Below are positions 10,405 through 24,500 of a DNA stretch of 64,000 nucleotides, in pieces. Position numbers and translations under genes: made by a program. The notes beneath the pieces are model-generated. The model saw only the letters and a program-made list of their open reading frames with translations. It was not told the DNA's origin and did not search any database. Source of the DNA: Trichuris trichiura (lineage: Eukaryota > Nematoda > Enoplea > Trichinellida > Trichuridae); assembly GCA_037903355.1 (NCBI GenBank), contig JBAJFE010000009.1:372001-436000 (forward strand), written 5' to 3'. Every line of letters starts with the position of its first letter. Position 1 is the first letter of the stretch.

Positions 10405-13400
10405 GCTATAAGAGTTCGTGTTTTAAAATGAAATAGAAGCAATGCCTGATAAGGCGGCTAGTTAACGCAAAGTATGACGTATGCATACAACGAACGCTAC
10501 AATGCTGCACACGACGAAACGGTTAGATGTTCCCTGACCTCTACATAAACTTTCGGAAGGTTTAACGTTCCCATATTGACAATCAACTCTCCTGCCGACA
10601 AACTTAGCAGGAGAAACTATCTGAGCGCATTTTCAAACGCATAGTCAACGAAAGACCTCCGAATAAAAATGGATTGAACGCAGAACCACTTCGCAGTAAA
10701 GGAATAGGCAATATTCTAGCTTGCCGATGCTGCTAACATTTTTAAAAAACATGTTCTAGCAACAATTCATGAGTAAAACGACGATGAGAACAAATCCTGT
10801 ACTGTTTAATAAAATGTTTCTGCCTCAGAAATTCGAATCGAGTGGGAATAAAATTTCAATGTCGAGAAGGACTTACGAAGAAAAGCGCACCTAGACGCAA
10901 TGAAGCGTGACGAGGCTACTGATAAATTTTACGTTCAAAATTAAAGAGTGCTGAGGAATTCAGAGATACTGAACGCAATCGACGAGAAAAGGCCTTTTAC
11001 GTCCATCGGAAAAGTTTGGTTTCATCCAATGACAAGAACTTTAAGCAGAGAAAATGTATTCGCAATAGATTTAAGTTTTATCGTCAAAAAAATAGCAACA
11101 CATTTATAGACCTAAGAAAACGCGAAACCTCGTCACATAGGAACTAAGACACCATTATTTAGAGATAAGATTTCAGCAAAATAAAGATAAGAGGTAGTGC
11201 AGTCTTTTCAAGCTGAAAAATCTAAACTACCGTTCAATATGACAAAATTATTTGCAGGTATTAGCTGGAAATTTATCCAACCAACAAGGCTTGAATCACC
11301 AGATGCTAAGACTCTTATTCAAAGTTTTAAACATATCGAAATACAGGAAAGGAAAAAATGCACAGCGAATAAAAGAAAACGTACTCTTCACATTCGCCGT
11401 CTTCACTTTCCGAATGACGTTTCATAAACTTTTCAATGAGCAACTGGCAGACTAATGCAGACTATGCGAAACGTTTCAAGACAACACACATACTACCCGC
11501 TGTGTGCCAAAACACATGCAACAAAAGCACAGTCAAAACACTGATCGAACATACGGACACAGGACTTACTTAAACTGGGCAGCAACTTTCATAGAGAAGA
11601 GCGAAGAAATTGCACATCTTAAAATAAGAAGAATTAGAAAAAGATTAGCACTAAGCATGATACGATGACCACAACAGATCAGAAAACAAAAATATACAGC
11701 TGGCGAAGTGTGCAGGCATGAAAGGTTTTTTAGTTCTTTTTTCGCAGGAAGAGTCCGAACTTTTCTTAGTACAGAGCCCATTGAACACCCTGATTACATT
11801 CGCAAAGGATAAAATATGGCGCCCAGTCTTCGACATGATGATGTGCAGGCACGAAAAAAGCGCATATATAAGCGCTTACGCCGTTGCCATGCAAACATGG
11901 ACAAAGGTGAAGCACTGAACATCAGTTAGTTGCAAAAGCCCTGACGCAATGTGGTGCTAGTTGGTAACCTAATATGGATTCCCGCTTTTGTTAAAAAAAC
12001 TTATTTATTGGAAAATGCCCGGAGCTTAACACCACCGTCAGTTGGAAAAATGCAATGCATTTGGCAAAACCGTCGCATGCATTGCGAAATAAAGTAAAGT
12101 CAAAAGAGCGCATACTGGGATATATAAATTAAACAACCACAATTAGCGACAAGAGTTCTACAATAGGCAATGTTGAAAAGTGTAGCATGCTTACTACGAG
12201 AAGAGCGCGGATCCTTGTTATTCCGTTTGGCGTCCTCTCTCAAAATAATCATTTCCATGTCTTAAAGATCGATACTCCAGTTCAACCGTCGAGAATTTCA
12301 ACTGGCTGCATCAAACTTTTGCTACGGCAAACTCTATCATCTTATCCTATAAGCATTATAAGTTGAAGCAAATAGAGCAAAAACCCAACAATAAGTTGCT
12401 TCGTCCCAAAATACGCAACATGAATTGGCATGTTAGGCATGGTGCAAAAATTCGAAGCAATGCAGTACCATGGAAAAGCATAATTCTTTGGTAGAAAGGA
12501 AACAGGCGCCAAATTTCAAAGTATTACGGACAATTGAACATTAGACAGTAAACGAAAACATGCGATCGCATCATATGCAATGTTACAGTAAGAAGGCGCA
12601 TTGAAAAGTGAAAAGAAGGTAAATAATAGGTACCTTCGAAGATACCTTTCGTAAAAAAGAAACGAGCGGAATGCCCTTTTCTTCAAATGCGCGTTGAAAA
12701 TTAATTAGCATTTAGAGAGTTGAGAACTCCATAAAATATTTCATATCATTTGAAAAAAAACTTTTGCTCAATAGAAACAGTTCTATTTTCACCGTAATAA
12801 GGCAAATGAATACATTATATAACTTTGGCAAAATTCATTAGGAATTATTGCATGGCGAGGAAAATGATAAAAGCTCACTTGCTTTTTAATTCGCTCCATA
12901 AAAGGTAAAGCAACATGCAATACCACATTGCTTTATACTGAAAGGAAATGAAGGAATTAGATTTCAAAAATCTGGACTGATTTGATGAAAACAAAGCAGG
13001 ATGAACGATCAAGATGTACTGTTTCTCAATGCGTTAATATAAGGCTTGATGAGAAGTTTCTCAATCACGCAAAACTCCGATCCAGAAGAATCTTGTCTCA
13101 TTTTATGAAGCATACAATAATATTGTCTATCAGTTACGCTTTCGCGCCTTTATCATAAATATCTGGAATAAAAACGCGCAAGTCCCTTACCAACGAACAG
13201 ACGTGCAAATTATTAGAGAACGAAAAGGATAAGTTTTTTCGTCCCTTTCGAAACTTCATTTGTTCCGCCGTCAACGATGTCAGGGACGCCTATTATGCCG
13301 AGTAAAGCAAGAAACGATGACTGACCATATCGCCTGCGAATAGCGACCATAAGCGCGTGAACGAATGTGTTAATGATTTTTTTATTGGTATAAAATCATA

Positions 13401-15581
13401 ATGGAAATCCTGCTCCGTTTCCCTTTCTTTGATTAACCGCCAACAACTTTTCCATACAGAATGAGTGCTCATGGTTGGCAGCAGCCATTAAGCGATTAAC
13501 AGACCTGATCTTAACAATACTAAGCTTTGTAAAAATGTTAGCACTTCAGCACAGCACGAACATGAAAACTTTTGCGGGCCTTATTAATTGATCTGGTGGC
13601 GCTAAGTTCTTCACGCATGATTTAAAACGATTTTACGTGATCAGCCGGCATAACATTCCAGTTAATCACGGTCTAGCAGTTTGTTAACAACTTCAGAGTA
13701 ACAGTTGAACAATTTAGATTAATTAACGTTTAACGTACAAGTAATAAACAATGTATTGCCACGTCGGTAAAGTGAAGTGCGAACGAGAACACCTTAAAGG
13801 TGACAGTGAACACACTAAACTTTTATGACGTTGTATAAAAGCACGGCGGCTTAAAACTGATGGTGTTGCAAAATGTGCTCTACCAAAATGATCGACATTC
13901 TTTTTTTTCAATAAGAGCGATATGCAGAATAAACAGGTGTAAGAAACTTTGGAATAGTAGAATCTTGTCTCATTGCAGCTTTATGGTCATACTGTAAGTT
14001 TGTCGCCCGTCCTGTTCTGCCTTTTCCTAAAGTTAAGCCCAAACATAAGGCTTATATTCTGGCTTATGTTCTGTCAAGGGTAGAACAAGATAGCCGGTAT
14101 GCAATCTAATAAGGACAAGACAAAATGGCTGCATAATTAAGTGAAATGAACCTGCATTTTTGAGGCGCTGAGGCGGGTAGGAGATAAAATCCCCAATACA
14201 CCCAGACGACTAATAATTAACCCCTATCTTCTTTGTTTGTATTGCAAAATCCATAGATAACGTCAATTTTATCCCAGAAAATATTAAATCACATGTAGTT
14301 TCTTCATAAACCATGAAAGGACCTTTTAAAAGAGAATATTGAAAATTGAACTGTTCACCAGAGGAGTTGAAATTCTGATTCTAAAAATGGCTACAAAAGA
14401 ACCCCTTTTATCACAACTTTTTAGCAGTATCACGGAACATAACAAAACCTTGTTGAGTCAATCGCACGGCGATTTCGTAATGCCGCGTTGAAATCATCTC
14501 AAGCTTTACCGTAAGACCAGCTATTTATGCGCACTATTTAATGCTAAGTCTTTTTGCACCATTTTTGAATCCTCGATTGTATGCAACTTCAATTTCAACG
14601 AAAATTGCGAAATCTCTTTGACGCTAGCTCATTGCACCAAGGCAGTAATAAAAACGTGATCAAATTTTTGCCTTTTCGTGTAACTGTTCTTTCAAACTTT
14701 CCCTTAGGGAACAGATTGAAATTTAAAGCTACAAATCTAGCACCGCTGCGCTCACTTTGATGAGACGAAAGGAAAAGGCCACCAGAACAGTACAGATACC
14801 TTCACTTCAAGTTACGGACCTTGACATAATGCATTCTAAAGCTATTCCTCTTTTGCAGCTACCTTCTCCCGCAATTTGCAAGTGCGTCGTTGTCATGATA
14901 GACTCGTGGATGGTAACAACGCAGGCTGTCTTTGCGTTCGTGCTAATTGACAAAAACAAATAACAGAACGTAGAAAGCAAACGACAGCGTTGACAAGCAA
15001 CCAACAGTAGCACGAAAGTGCCACGTTCAATTCTTTGCAACAATTCAACATCTCAATACAGGTACTTTTCTTCTTTGTCGGTTAGTGGAGCCAAGCCAAA
15101 TAAGGTAACTTTTACCGCGCGCATTAATCTTCTCGGCAATAAACCAGTGTAAATAATTAGCAAAACTAATGCGAGCAAATCAACACACGTGTTCAAACTT
15201 TTGATAAATAAAAGTGCTGGCCCAGAATGTCGCATTTACCGTATCGCACGTTCCTGCATGTACATACTGTACGAACGTGTTTGCGGTTTTCACATTTCAC
15301 GTTTTGGCATATTGTTTGTTGTCCATCAAAATACAACCTGCAATTGGTGCTTTTTCTTGCAGATTGCTTCGTTAGTTAAAATGACCGTGCAATAATAGCC
15401 AACGTGCATATCTGCCTTGAGCCTGCAGTTTTAACTTACAGCACAGCGAACTCTAGTAAGTGATACTCTATCGCGGGAAGTTGGATGAGCTTAAAACTGT
15501 TAAGCTCTATTGTCTTCAACTAGTTTTACGTGGCTTCTATTTGATAGTGGATTTGCTTAAGACGTGTATATGCCTTTGCAT
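10405..15581. other. 5.2-kb region without a recognised gene
   Basis: This lies between two divergent start codons (HCFC1R1-like on the minus strand, Mondo on the plus strand). Only short open frames are present, none with a recognisable family match or consistent splice model. It probably contains the Mondo promoter and 5' UTR. A palindromic CACGTG E-box is at 15186-15191. Confidence 0.5.
15186..15191. promoter_or_regulatory. CACGTG E-box about 390 bases upstream of Mondo
   Basis: A CACGTG inside the palindrome ACACGTGT (15185-15192). Mondo/Mlx dimers bind CACGTG half-sites, normally two spaced by five bases in a carbohydrate response element. Only one half-site is seen here, so any role in self-regulation is speculative. 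Confidence 0.2.
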
Positions 15582-18500
15582 ATGAATTCCAACGCCGCCT
15601 ACTTCAACTTGTTTGCTGTTTTAGTTCCAGTCATGAAAAAGGAGACAATTATTCACAGTGGGCAATTTATGTCCTCGCATGTGCACGAAGTTAAGGCAGA
15701 GGAGGAGGAAGAAATCGACATAGTATCCGATGGTGTCATTGAAGGCGCCATAAAGATAGTGCCGGATGCTCGCGATGATAATCCCGTTACATTTTACAAG
15801 TTTGGCCCGAAGACCTCGCAGTCTATAGCGATTGATACGTCCTTGACAAAGCTGAATAAATGTATTCAATTTGTCTACCAGGAAGGGTAAGTAAGCTGAA
15901 TTTATGTCTTTTGACCGTTATTTTCTTACGGCTGACGTTGTCACGCGATGCTTGCGTATTGTTACGCACTTTGCGCTTGCTATTTAGGTGGCATACTTCT
16001 TTTCTACCATTTTTTGTATTACGACATCGAATGCGTCGTCTCGTTGTAACGTGCTTAGTTAGTTGGGTCGCATTTGACTACGCTGTGATGTTTCAAGGTT
16101 GATGTACGTCACTGTTGGGAATTTCCCCCACTTTTCATTCAATTTCGCTTGCTTTCAAGTTGTCTAGCAATTCTCCAAGTGGTCAGTTTAACGTCAACAC
16201 TAAGCAGATGACGTCAAATGCGCACATGTTTCTTTGTTCGCATCTTGTCCGAGGGTACAGTGTCCGTTTAGTCAGTGGGCAGAGGCTCTCAGGTTTACCG
16301 GATCTTCCAGTTGCGTTTCGTTGATCCAGTATGAGCAGTTCGATGAACGTTGCTCATCATTATTAACCAATGTCGTTAGTTCTGTCAGGACAAATAACAA
16401 TCGTTGTCATGAATAATATGTCATTCATTTACCTTCATATCTGACTGAACGATGTTAATAGAACGTGACGCGCATTTTTGGTATGATTATGCGAAAGTTA
16501 ATAAATTAATGCTAACAAACGGACAAGTACCATGAAAACGTCATGCGGACACGCTTGTCCTTTACGAGGCATCCTATTTTAAAAAATAAGTTAATGCTAA
16601 CTTTGTTCGTTCGGAAATTGCCTAATTTCTAAGGCAACTCCGGTTGCTCGACAGTTGGACAATATTGTAATTCGGATCATAAGATGCGAAGTTTTTCGAA
16701 ACAGATTTTGAACTTGTAGCTTTGCAGCAGCGGCAGTTATTTCATTTTTAAACTTGACTGATTGCAAGTTTTGCTTCGTAGCAGTGATTTTGATCTTCAA
16801 TTTTTTCCCGTTTGCTTTTCACCATTATCAGTCCATTAGGAACTGTACTGTGCAAACAGTTCAACGTAGCCTTTTTGCTTTGTTGCTTTGCCTTCGATGC
16901 TATGAACTCACTGTTGTTAATGTCACGAAATTCAGGCACTAGTGCAAGTATGTAATCATATTATGGCAGTTCAAATGACAAGTAAACTTATTTTAAACTT
17001 TTAAATAGTTTTCAAAACTTAAAAATGGTTATGCCGTCGTAAGGGGCGTTTCTAATGTTGGCTTTCGCTCTGCTCATCAGAAATACTACGAAGCTGACCG
17101 AAGAAGCTCGATTTGAAGTTACATGCTCATGTAAAATGCCCGTATTCGTTATGGACGCTATTTATTCGCTCAAGTTTTTCTGCTAATTATTTCTTCAGTG
17201 TTTCAGTCTTCAGAAAAAGTGAAAATCATCTCGAGCTTTTTTGCTTAAGTTAACCTTAACTAATCCGCCGCCATTCGCATTTCATTTATTGAACTTAGTC
17301 AAAGAGGGTGTGATTCTCCTTGCAACAAGCACATCAATTAGCATGTTTGCATAATGGATACCTGATATCGTCGTAGGAAGTATAATGAGAATCTACTTTT
17401 GTGGAAACGCTCTACGATGTTCATTCAAGTCTTCCCTGTTGGAGAATCCTCAATAGATCTGCTGCGTGAAAGAAAGTTCTGCTCTTTTTAAGCTCAGTTG
17501 AGAAAGTGAAGTTTACTTTAAGCAGTGTATTGCTTATGTCATCGGTATCTTTTCGTCCAGTCTGAATTTGATTCCAGCTCAGTAGGGTTATGGAAGTTTT
17601 CGAATATCTAAGCGTAAGCATTTAAGAAAGTAAAAGTAAACCATTTTGCCGTTGGACGCGCTCGAAACAAATTCCAAGTTATGAAGCTGACTTGTAAATT
17701 ACGCTTCGAATAATATAGGTAATATTTTTGCGCTTAAGCTCAGGTTAGTTTGAATTCCAGCTGATACACGCAGGTAGCGATTTCTTTCTTCTCGTTATGC
17801 AAGCTTCATTTAGCAAGCCAGGCGTTGCTCGTTGGTTCCGCGAGCACGTAAACAATGTGCGCTTTAACGCTGCAGCATTTTTGGATAAGCGCCGTGAAAG
17901 AACAGGGATAGCATACATTAAATGGTGTTACAAACAATTGCTGACGAACTCCAGCAAGTCGGTTCGGTGCGCAGTTCACATTTTTCTATATAGATCTTTT
18001 TTGGGAAGTTTATTCAATTGTTTTCGATTCGTTCGATTCATTTGTAAACGTGTTCACGCATAGGTTGCTTTAGGCAATACGACAAAAGGCCGTTTCACTT
18101 TCAAACTGCTAATTTGTTTTCCTAACAGCAGAACAAAGAGTAGCTGCTCACTCATGAAAACCATTTATAATAGGTCCAATAATGAGTTATACCAGTTCTT
18201 TCCTTGTCGTAGCCTTAGCAACGCAGAAAACTTGGTAAAATGTGTCCAATTAATCATGGCGCACTTTTTGAACGTTACATTGCGAATGGACGCGTACAGC
18301 TTGTTTACTTGATTCGGCGTTGGTTTTCTTTTAAGATTACAAAAAGCACTTTCCTATTGGACTAATCTTCCGACATGATTAATTAGCATATTTCGAAAAT
18401 AAGTGACAGGGTTCTGTATTGCCTGGCTCGTTGAGTTTGCCAGACTAGCTGACTCGGCCAGTATTGGGTTGAACAGCCGAGTGTTAAAGTTTTGAATTTT

Positions 18501-21500
18501 CGGATTTCCGATTGATGCGGCTCGTAAATAAGCTATCATTGAACGCCGGTTTTCTTGTTTTGCAAGGCCGAGGCCGCTCGATCATTAAAAGCACCCGTAA
18601 GACTGCGTGCGTTTATTGAACGTTTCGTTATTTTCGAAATTTATGGTGATCGTTTCTCAGAAAATGCCCCCCATAAATCTTTTAAAAAGCGCAGCTGCTT
18701 TCGCTTAGCGTTGCAATGCGAACGCGTATAGAAGCTTATTGCCGTGCGTCATAAACGTGCCGACCAAAGTTTCGTTCTGGAATGCGAACTGTGCGATGCG
18801 GTCGATCAGAATGGGCAAAAGAAACTTTTTCCCGCGATCGCATAAAGGAACGTTTAGGCACTGAGTTCTCACTCAACTTTAATTGCCGCATTTCTTCACT
18901 TGAAACTATGACTGAATTATTAGTTTGCTATGTCTTGCACGTAGATTGCGAACTTGCAAACCATAGGGCAGCATGATTTCATTAATAGTTGCTTGTAGCC
19001 ATTACTCGAGCAACAAATCACCATTTGTCATTTTCTTGGATTCGACTGCATAAGTAGTCACGTTTTTCAAACCATCTTCTTTTCTTACGGCCCTTTCGTT
19101 TCGAATGTTTTAATGAATGAGAGGTCACTTCTGAACGTTTGTCTCAAAAACTATCGTTCTTGTACTTAGCCTAATCAGTTGATTTCTGGAATAGAGGCGT
19201 CTATACTTCCACCAAACCATAATTGGAGCAAAATTTATTGTGTCACAAATTTTGATGACTTTCCAAATTTATTTTAAGGATTTCACGCGGTTGGCATTTT
19301 TCTAAGTGACGTCACTTGTTCAGTAGAGGCGCCTGAGCAATTTGTAGATACTAACAACGCTGCTGACCAAAAGCCATTGGGAAGCGGTGATAAGACCTAA
19401 GACCGAACGCCAAAAAAATCTCACCACGCCCGTTTAGTAGATGTCGGTTTATCTAATCAGGATACAACGCCAATCGCGCTGATACACCTCATAGAGGTTC
19501 TGTGAATCCAAAGCGACTTTTAGTTGAAAGCTTTAAGCTGTGATGGTCATTTCTCAAAAAGCAATATTGCTTAAGCTGTTGCAAGTGGCCATCCATTTCC
19601 TTAAGCCATGCGCAGCACCTTTATGCCAAATTCAGATAGTCAATGTTGGAGCAAATGTTTTTTACGCGTAGGAAGTAAAGTCATGGTCACATTCCGCAGG
19701 CTGAGGAAGTGCGATGCTTGTGCATTTGCATACAGAGGGAGCGGGGTCTGCCTTATTGCGTAAAGTGTTCGAAATACGTATAGCTCGCTAAGTGGTTCTT
19801 GTTTAACGTGCTTTAAGTTATTCGGTTAATATTGAATGCCCTTAAATGTGAGCAGTCTTTCTCAGAATGTTATCCCAATTTATAGGCTATCCGAATTACT
19901 GCGTACTGTTTTCGAACCGGAAGAGAAATTTCCTTTTTTTCAGATAGATTCGTTTTCTGGATGTTATGAATGTGTTATTTTTTTTTAGGAAATTGTACAC
20001 ACCCAAATGGAAGCATTTCCAGGGGCTAAATATAGCGTGGAAGGATCGTGTTCGTTTGAACAACGTTATTTGGCGCGCCTGGTTTCTTCAGTGTTAGTTT
20101 TCTTTGTAATGCTCCTAGCGCGCGCTGGCATTGCTTTTATGTTTCAGTTGTTCGCGGGGTACCTCCAAAATATTGTTTCTTCTCCATTCCTGAGGAGGAC
20201 ATGTTGCACAAGCCGCACGTACGTTTAGACTGGAGCGGTCGAATGTTTGGGAATGTTTTTTTTGTTTAGTTGCCCATTGTTGAAGGAATGTTTTGGAAGA
20301 GGCGCACGGAAACGGTCGCTTCACAGTATCTTCGATGGCGACGCTTTTATACGAAACGTCACGCGCGACAGAAAATGCGTAGAGAAGTAGGCAGCATTGA
20401 CTTGCCTTATTCAGATACGCTTAGTACGCAGAATTGTTTCAGGAAAGTCAGGGGAATCTTAAGAGAAGTTATGATGATCATGATTTATTCGTGCTCCCTT
20501 ATTCGGTGGGCACTCCCTCTTTTTCCGCTTTCGAGGATGACGACCTGAGCAACTGGTTTACTGATAAGTTATTTTCAAACCTCAGTCAGCCGTATCTCTT
20601 TCCTAACCCTAAGGAGATGGGTAAGATATAGAAATTTGCATTTTTCCTAGTTGAAATATTTTTCGTCGCGCTTCTCTAGCTCAAGCGGGCAATGCCGATA
20701 TAATACAACCTGGTCTCGTTCAGTTACAGCCAAGCTTGGAGGAAATCATGCGCACCTTTGGTACGTCAGACTCTTTTATACTTCTTGTTTGGCTTTTGGG
20801 GAAATCCAATATCATTCTAGCATGCGGTAACCAGCGTTTAAGTACTCTCTTTGGCAAGTGAAGATGGAGTTTCTTAAGCCGTTTAAATGGCATCTTCAGT
20901 TTAATCGTGAAAACATTGCTTCTTTCCTACACAGCCCTCTGCTGAAGTCTAATTCGTTTTAATTGTGAATTTGCTCCTAGATGAGACAGTGAAGTAACGA
21001 TACTCTGTTTGTTGCCGAGCACACAGGGCACTCCGAAGTCATTACGAACTATACATGCTTACCTTCTATTGCAATGATATATTGATAGGTTGGAACGTAA
21101 ATCCTGACGCCATTAGCATTTCTATTTTAAAATTAAATAGGTCTACAATGATCAAATATTCAGTCGGTCAGATATTCACCAGTACTACTTATAACAGTGA
21201 CCCATTTATTGGGCAGGTCCCTGATACCATCCCTGTAGAAAGAGGCTCGCTTGAACTGAGGAAAGACCGATGGGGCGCTTTCGACATCACCATTGTTTTT
21301 TTAGCTAGATAATTTTTGAGAGAATGAAAGAGGTAGTAGCCTGACAGAGCAAGGTTTGGGAAGTGTGTTGGATGGTATATTACCTTCCAAACCGCAGTCT
21401 TTCAGAAATTAGAGAGCAAGTCTGGCGACGGGTGATCTGGCGTTGTCACGCTGGAAGGAAGCCCAGTTTTTCCAGTAGGGTTTCCAACGAGTTTGTCCCT

Positions 21501-24500
21501 AAGCCTTTCTAGCTGATTAGCATAAACTTCACCAAACCCAACGGAAATGGTTTTTCTAGTGTCCATCAGCTTCGATTGCAGTTGGCTGTGCGAAGCGAGT
21601 CGCTTACCAGTACCATAGAGAATTCTTGATTCATACCGGAAGGTGAAATTGTCCAGCCATGCAAACATCCGGCGCCTCATAAGTAGCTCCATAGCGCAGT
21701 CTTTTATCCTTGTTCTCTTGCGCCAAATCGTTGGGTATCTTTCGACCCAATACGTTAACGTGACGAAGCCTCTTCAGACTACATACTATAGTCGTCTGGG
21801 AGCAGGATAAAGTTAATGCTAACTGACGCTTTGTTTACTTGTTTTGCTTCTCTATCCATACTAAGCAGTGCGTCAAAATCCAGACAAGAAGGATGTCCAG
21901 GTTGTCGTTTATCTAACATCGCATATTCCCCATTCGGGAGTATCGCGAACCATTGTTCTACGGAGCCCAAACTAAGGATATTTTCACAATATACGGCGGA
22001 TGTGCTTCAATTGATTTCGGTTGCTCCAATGCCAGGGTGGTACCAAAACATAATGCAGTGTCGCATGTGATTTTGTGCAGAAGCATAGTTCTTGCTACCC
22101 ATTAGAAAAATGAAGATAGGGTTCCCCGTCCAACAAGGTGTCTTTTTTGTTAATCTTTTATAACTTTGCTAAATCAAACTATGTTAACGCCGACATGACT
22201 TACGTTCCAACCTAATAATATTTTTGCCGTGTCGATTGCCAGGCATGAAGTTGACATAAAGAAGAGCGCTTTGATTCTCGTTACTTCTCCGTTCCAAAGT
22301 CTGTGGCAAAGCGTGCAGACATCTTTTCCTAATAACTATGCGTTCTGCGAAACTTGGTGTAGCAATTTCTACCAATTGTTGTAGTTTGCTCTTTCATACG
22401 AAAATGACTTTTTAAATTCGAGTTACTGTTTTCTTTATCATTGTTGTTGTTGTGTGTGTACGTGTTAATGATAAGTTGACAGCTACTAGTTGATAAAGGC
22501 TGCTTGACCCTCACCTACTTAACGTGACCATTGCATTAGACAAAAAAGGGCATTTAAACTGAATGTATGTTGGTGAATTTATTTGTTTACACCTGCGTGT
22601 TCGATTGCAATCAGGTGAAAGCCTTTGGAAATGTCCCAGTGGAATTTTGCTTTTCTATCGTAGATTTCTTTTAGAGGATAACGTTGGCAGCATTGCTTAT
22701 GAACCCGAGCCGATTACATCCAATTTACCATCATGTTCCAAAAAGTCTGAGCAGCTTTTGATGGAAACTAACGCCGTTGATCCCGCTGGATATATTGAAA
22801 AAGGATACTCCGATGGTCCGATGATGATAGAATACGGTGGGCAGTCGAACGGTTTGGACGACCCGGTGGTCCCAGTGTCGATCAATAGTCCTGATTACGA
22901 ATCGCAACCGGTCGGCGGGTTTCCGTTGGCCAACGAATTTTGCCCAGGGCTTACCAACAGAGTCAGTAGCGCCTATTGCGCATCCTACATTGGGCCAATG
23001 GTGCCCAGCGTAAGCGGCTCCATGGATGCGCATGGCTTGCAGTACTCAATGGCTAAAACGTGGGTATGCCCAAACGAGCAGATTGCCGAACGTTACTCGT
23101 GTGATCAAGAAAGGCAAAGGCAGCGTTGTGCCTCTTCGTTTTATGACACTCAACAACACCCTTATTCGTCCTTTGCTGCTCAATCTCAGCAGGCTGATAT
23201 GCTGCTTTTATCGGCTTCTTCAGCTTGCAAGACATCGTCGGTTGAACGTTCAAGTAGAAGCTGCAGAAGTAAGCGAAGACGTTCAACCTCAACCAAAGGA
23301 CGCAAAGCCGTCACGATTAATAAAGATTCAGGTGTTGTTGACGCATCCCAAGTGTCACTGCAGTGCGAATCGAAGTCGTGAGTTTTTAGCCTCGTTTTTG
23401 CTTTGTTATTCGATGAATGGCATGTCCTGTCCTTGTAGGTCTCTCGGCGTCAAAAGGGAGATCGCATGCAGTGCGCCCAGTGTTGCGTATCCCGCGTCTA
23501 GCCAATACCTACCTCAGGGATGCATAGTTCGACCGATACCAATATCGCTTAGCAGAAGCGAATCTAGCGCTTTTATGTCATTTAATTCGCCTGGTATCCC
23601 GTTAAGCCCATTGTCCAACATTAACAGCCCATTGCAGCTGTCACCCGCCTCTGCCGGTTTGAATGTCTGCTCTCCAACCAACGGCGGTTTGCATGTACCA
23701 ACGCAAAAGGCTCCTCCGGTGGTAAACTTCACTTTTTCTTGCTTCCTGAAGCACTTTACTATTCAACGGAAATATGTTATAGCCTTTGTTACAAAGTAGT
23801 CCTCTCAAACCTGATGCTCCGTTGCTCATTTTTCCGCCTATGGCTAATGTTCCGGTTCCACTACGTAAGACTTTCTTTAACATAGATTCAACAAAGCAGC
23901 TGACATTGCATTACCTGCTTCAGTTCCGTTTCCCGGCTCAAGTGCGATCAGTGTTTGCTCATCATCTTTAGTCTCTCCAATATCCATTGACGAGTCAACT
24001 TGTCCGGTAGGTTATTTTTTCAAGCGGGTGGATTTGATTTGAGAACTTGATACGTTTAATGATGCTTGTCATCTTTCCTTTATCGCTGTTGCTCTTAGAC
24101 AGTCTATAAACCTGCGGTGAAAAAATGATTTTGTAGGTTTTAAGACGGTCGCTTTGTAAGCACCTTTTTTCTCCGTTGAACGAAAGTAAGACTTTTGACT
24201 GCAGGCTGTCTAAGCTGCTCGCATTTGATTGTCTTTGTAAGAAAAGTTAACTGCCTGAGGATGATGCAACTTGAGATGCCTATTGGCTATAACTCGTGTT
24301 CGCCAAGGCTGACACCGTGTGGCACTATTTCATCTTATGACAGGAAAAACCTTTCTTAAATTACATTTCTAGATTGTTGGTTCACTTGATAAAAATGGTG
24401 AGGGATCATATCCTTTATTCTATTTATTTCAAGGATAATTGAGTACGCGTAAATCGTAAAGATCGCTTTCGTTTTCTTTTTTAGACTTTTCGCCTCCTAC

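Noticed and set aside
21055..21312. Plus-strand 85-codon frame in the Mondo intron
   Set aside because: It is antisense to the mariner C-terminal region and starts across the terminal inverted repeat.
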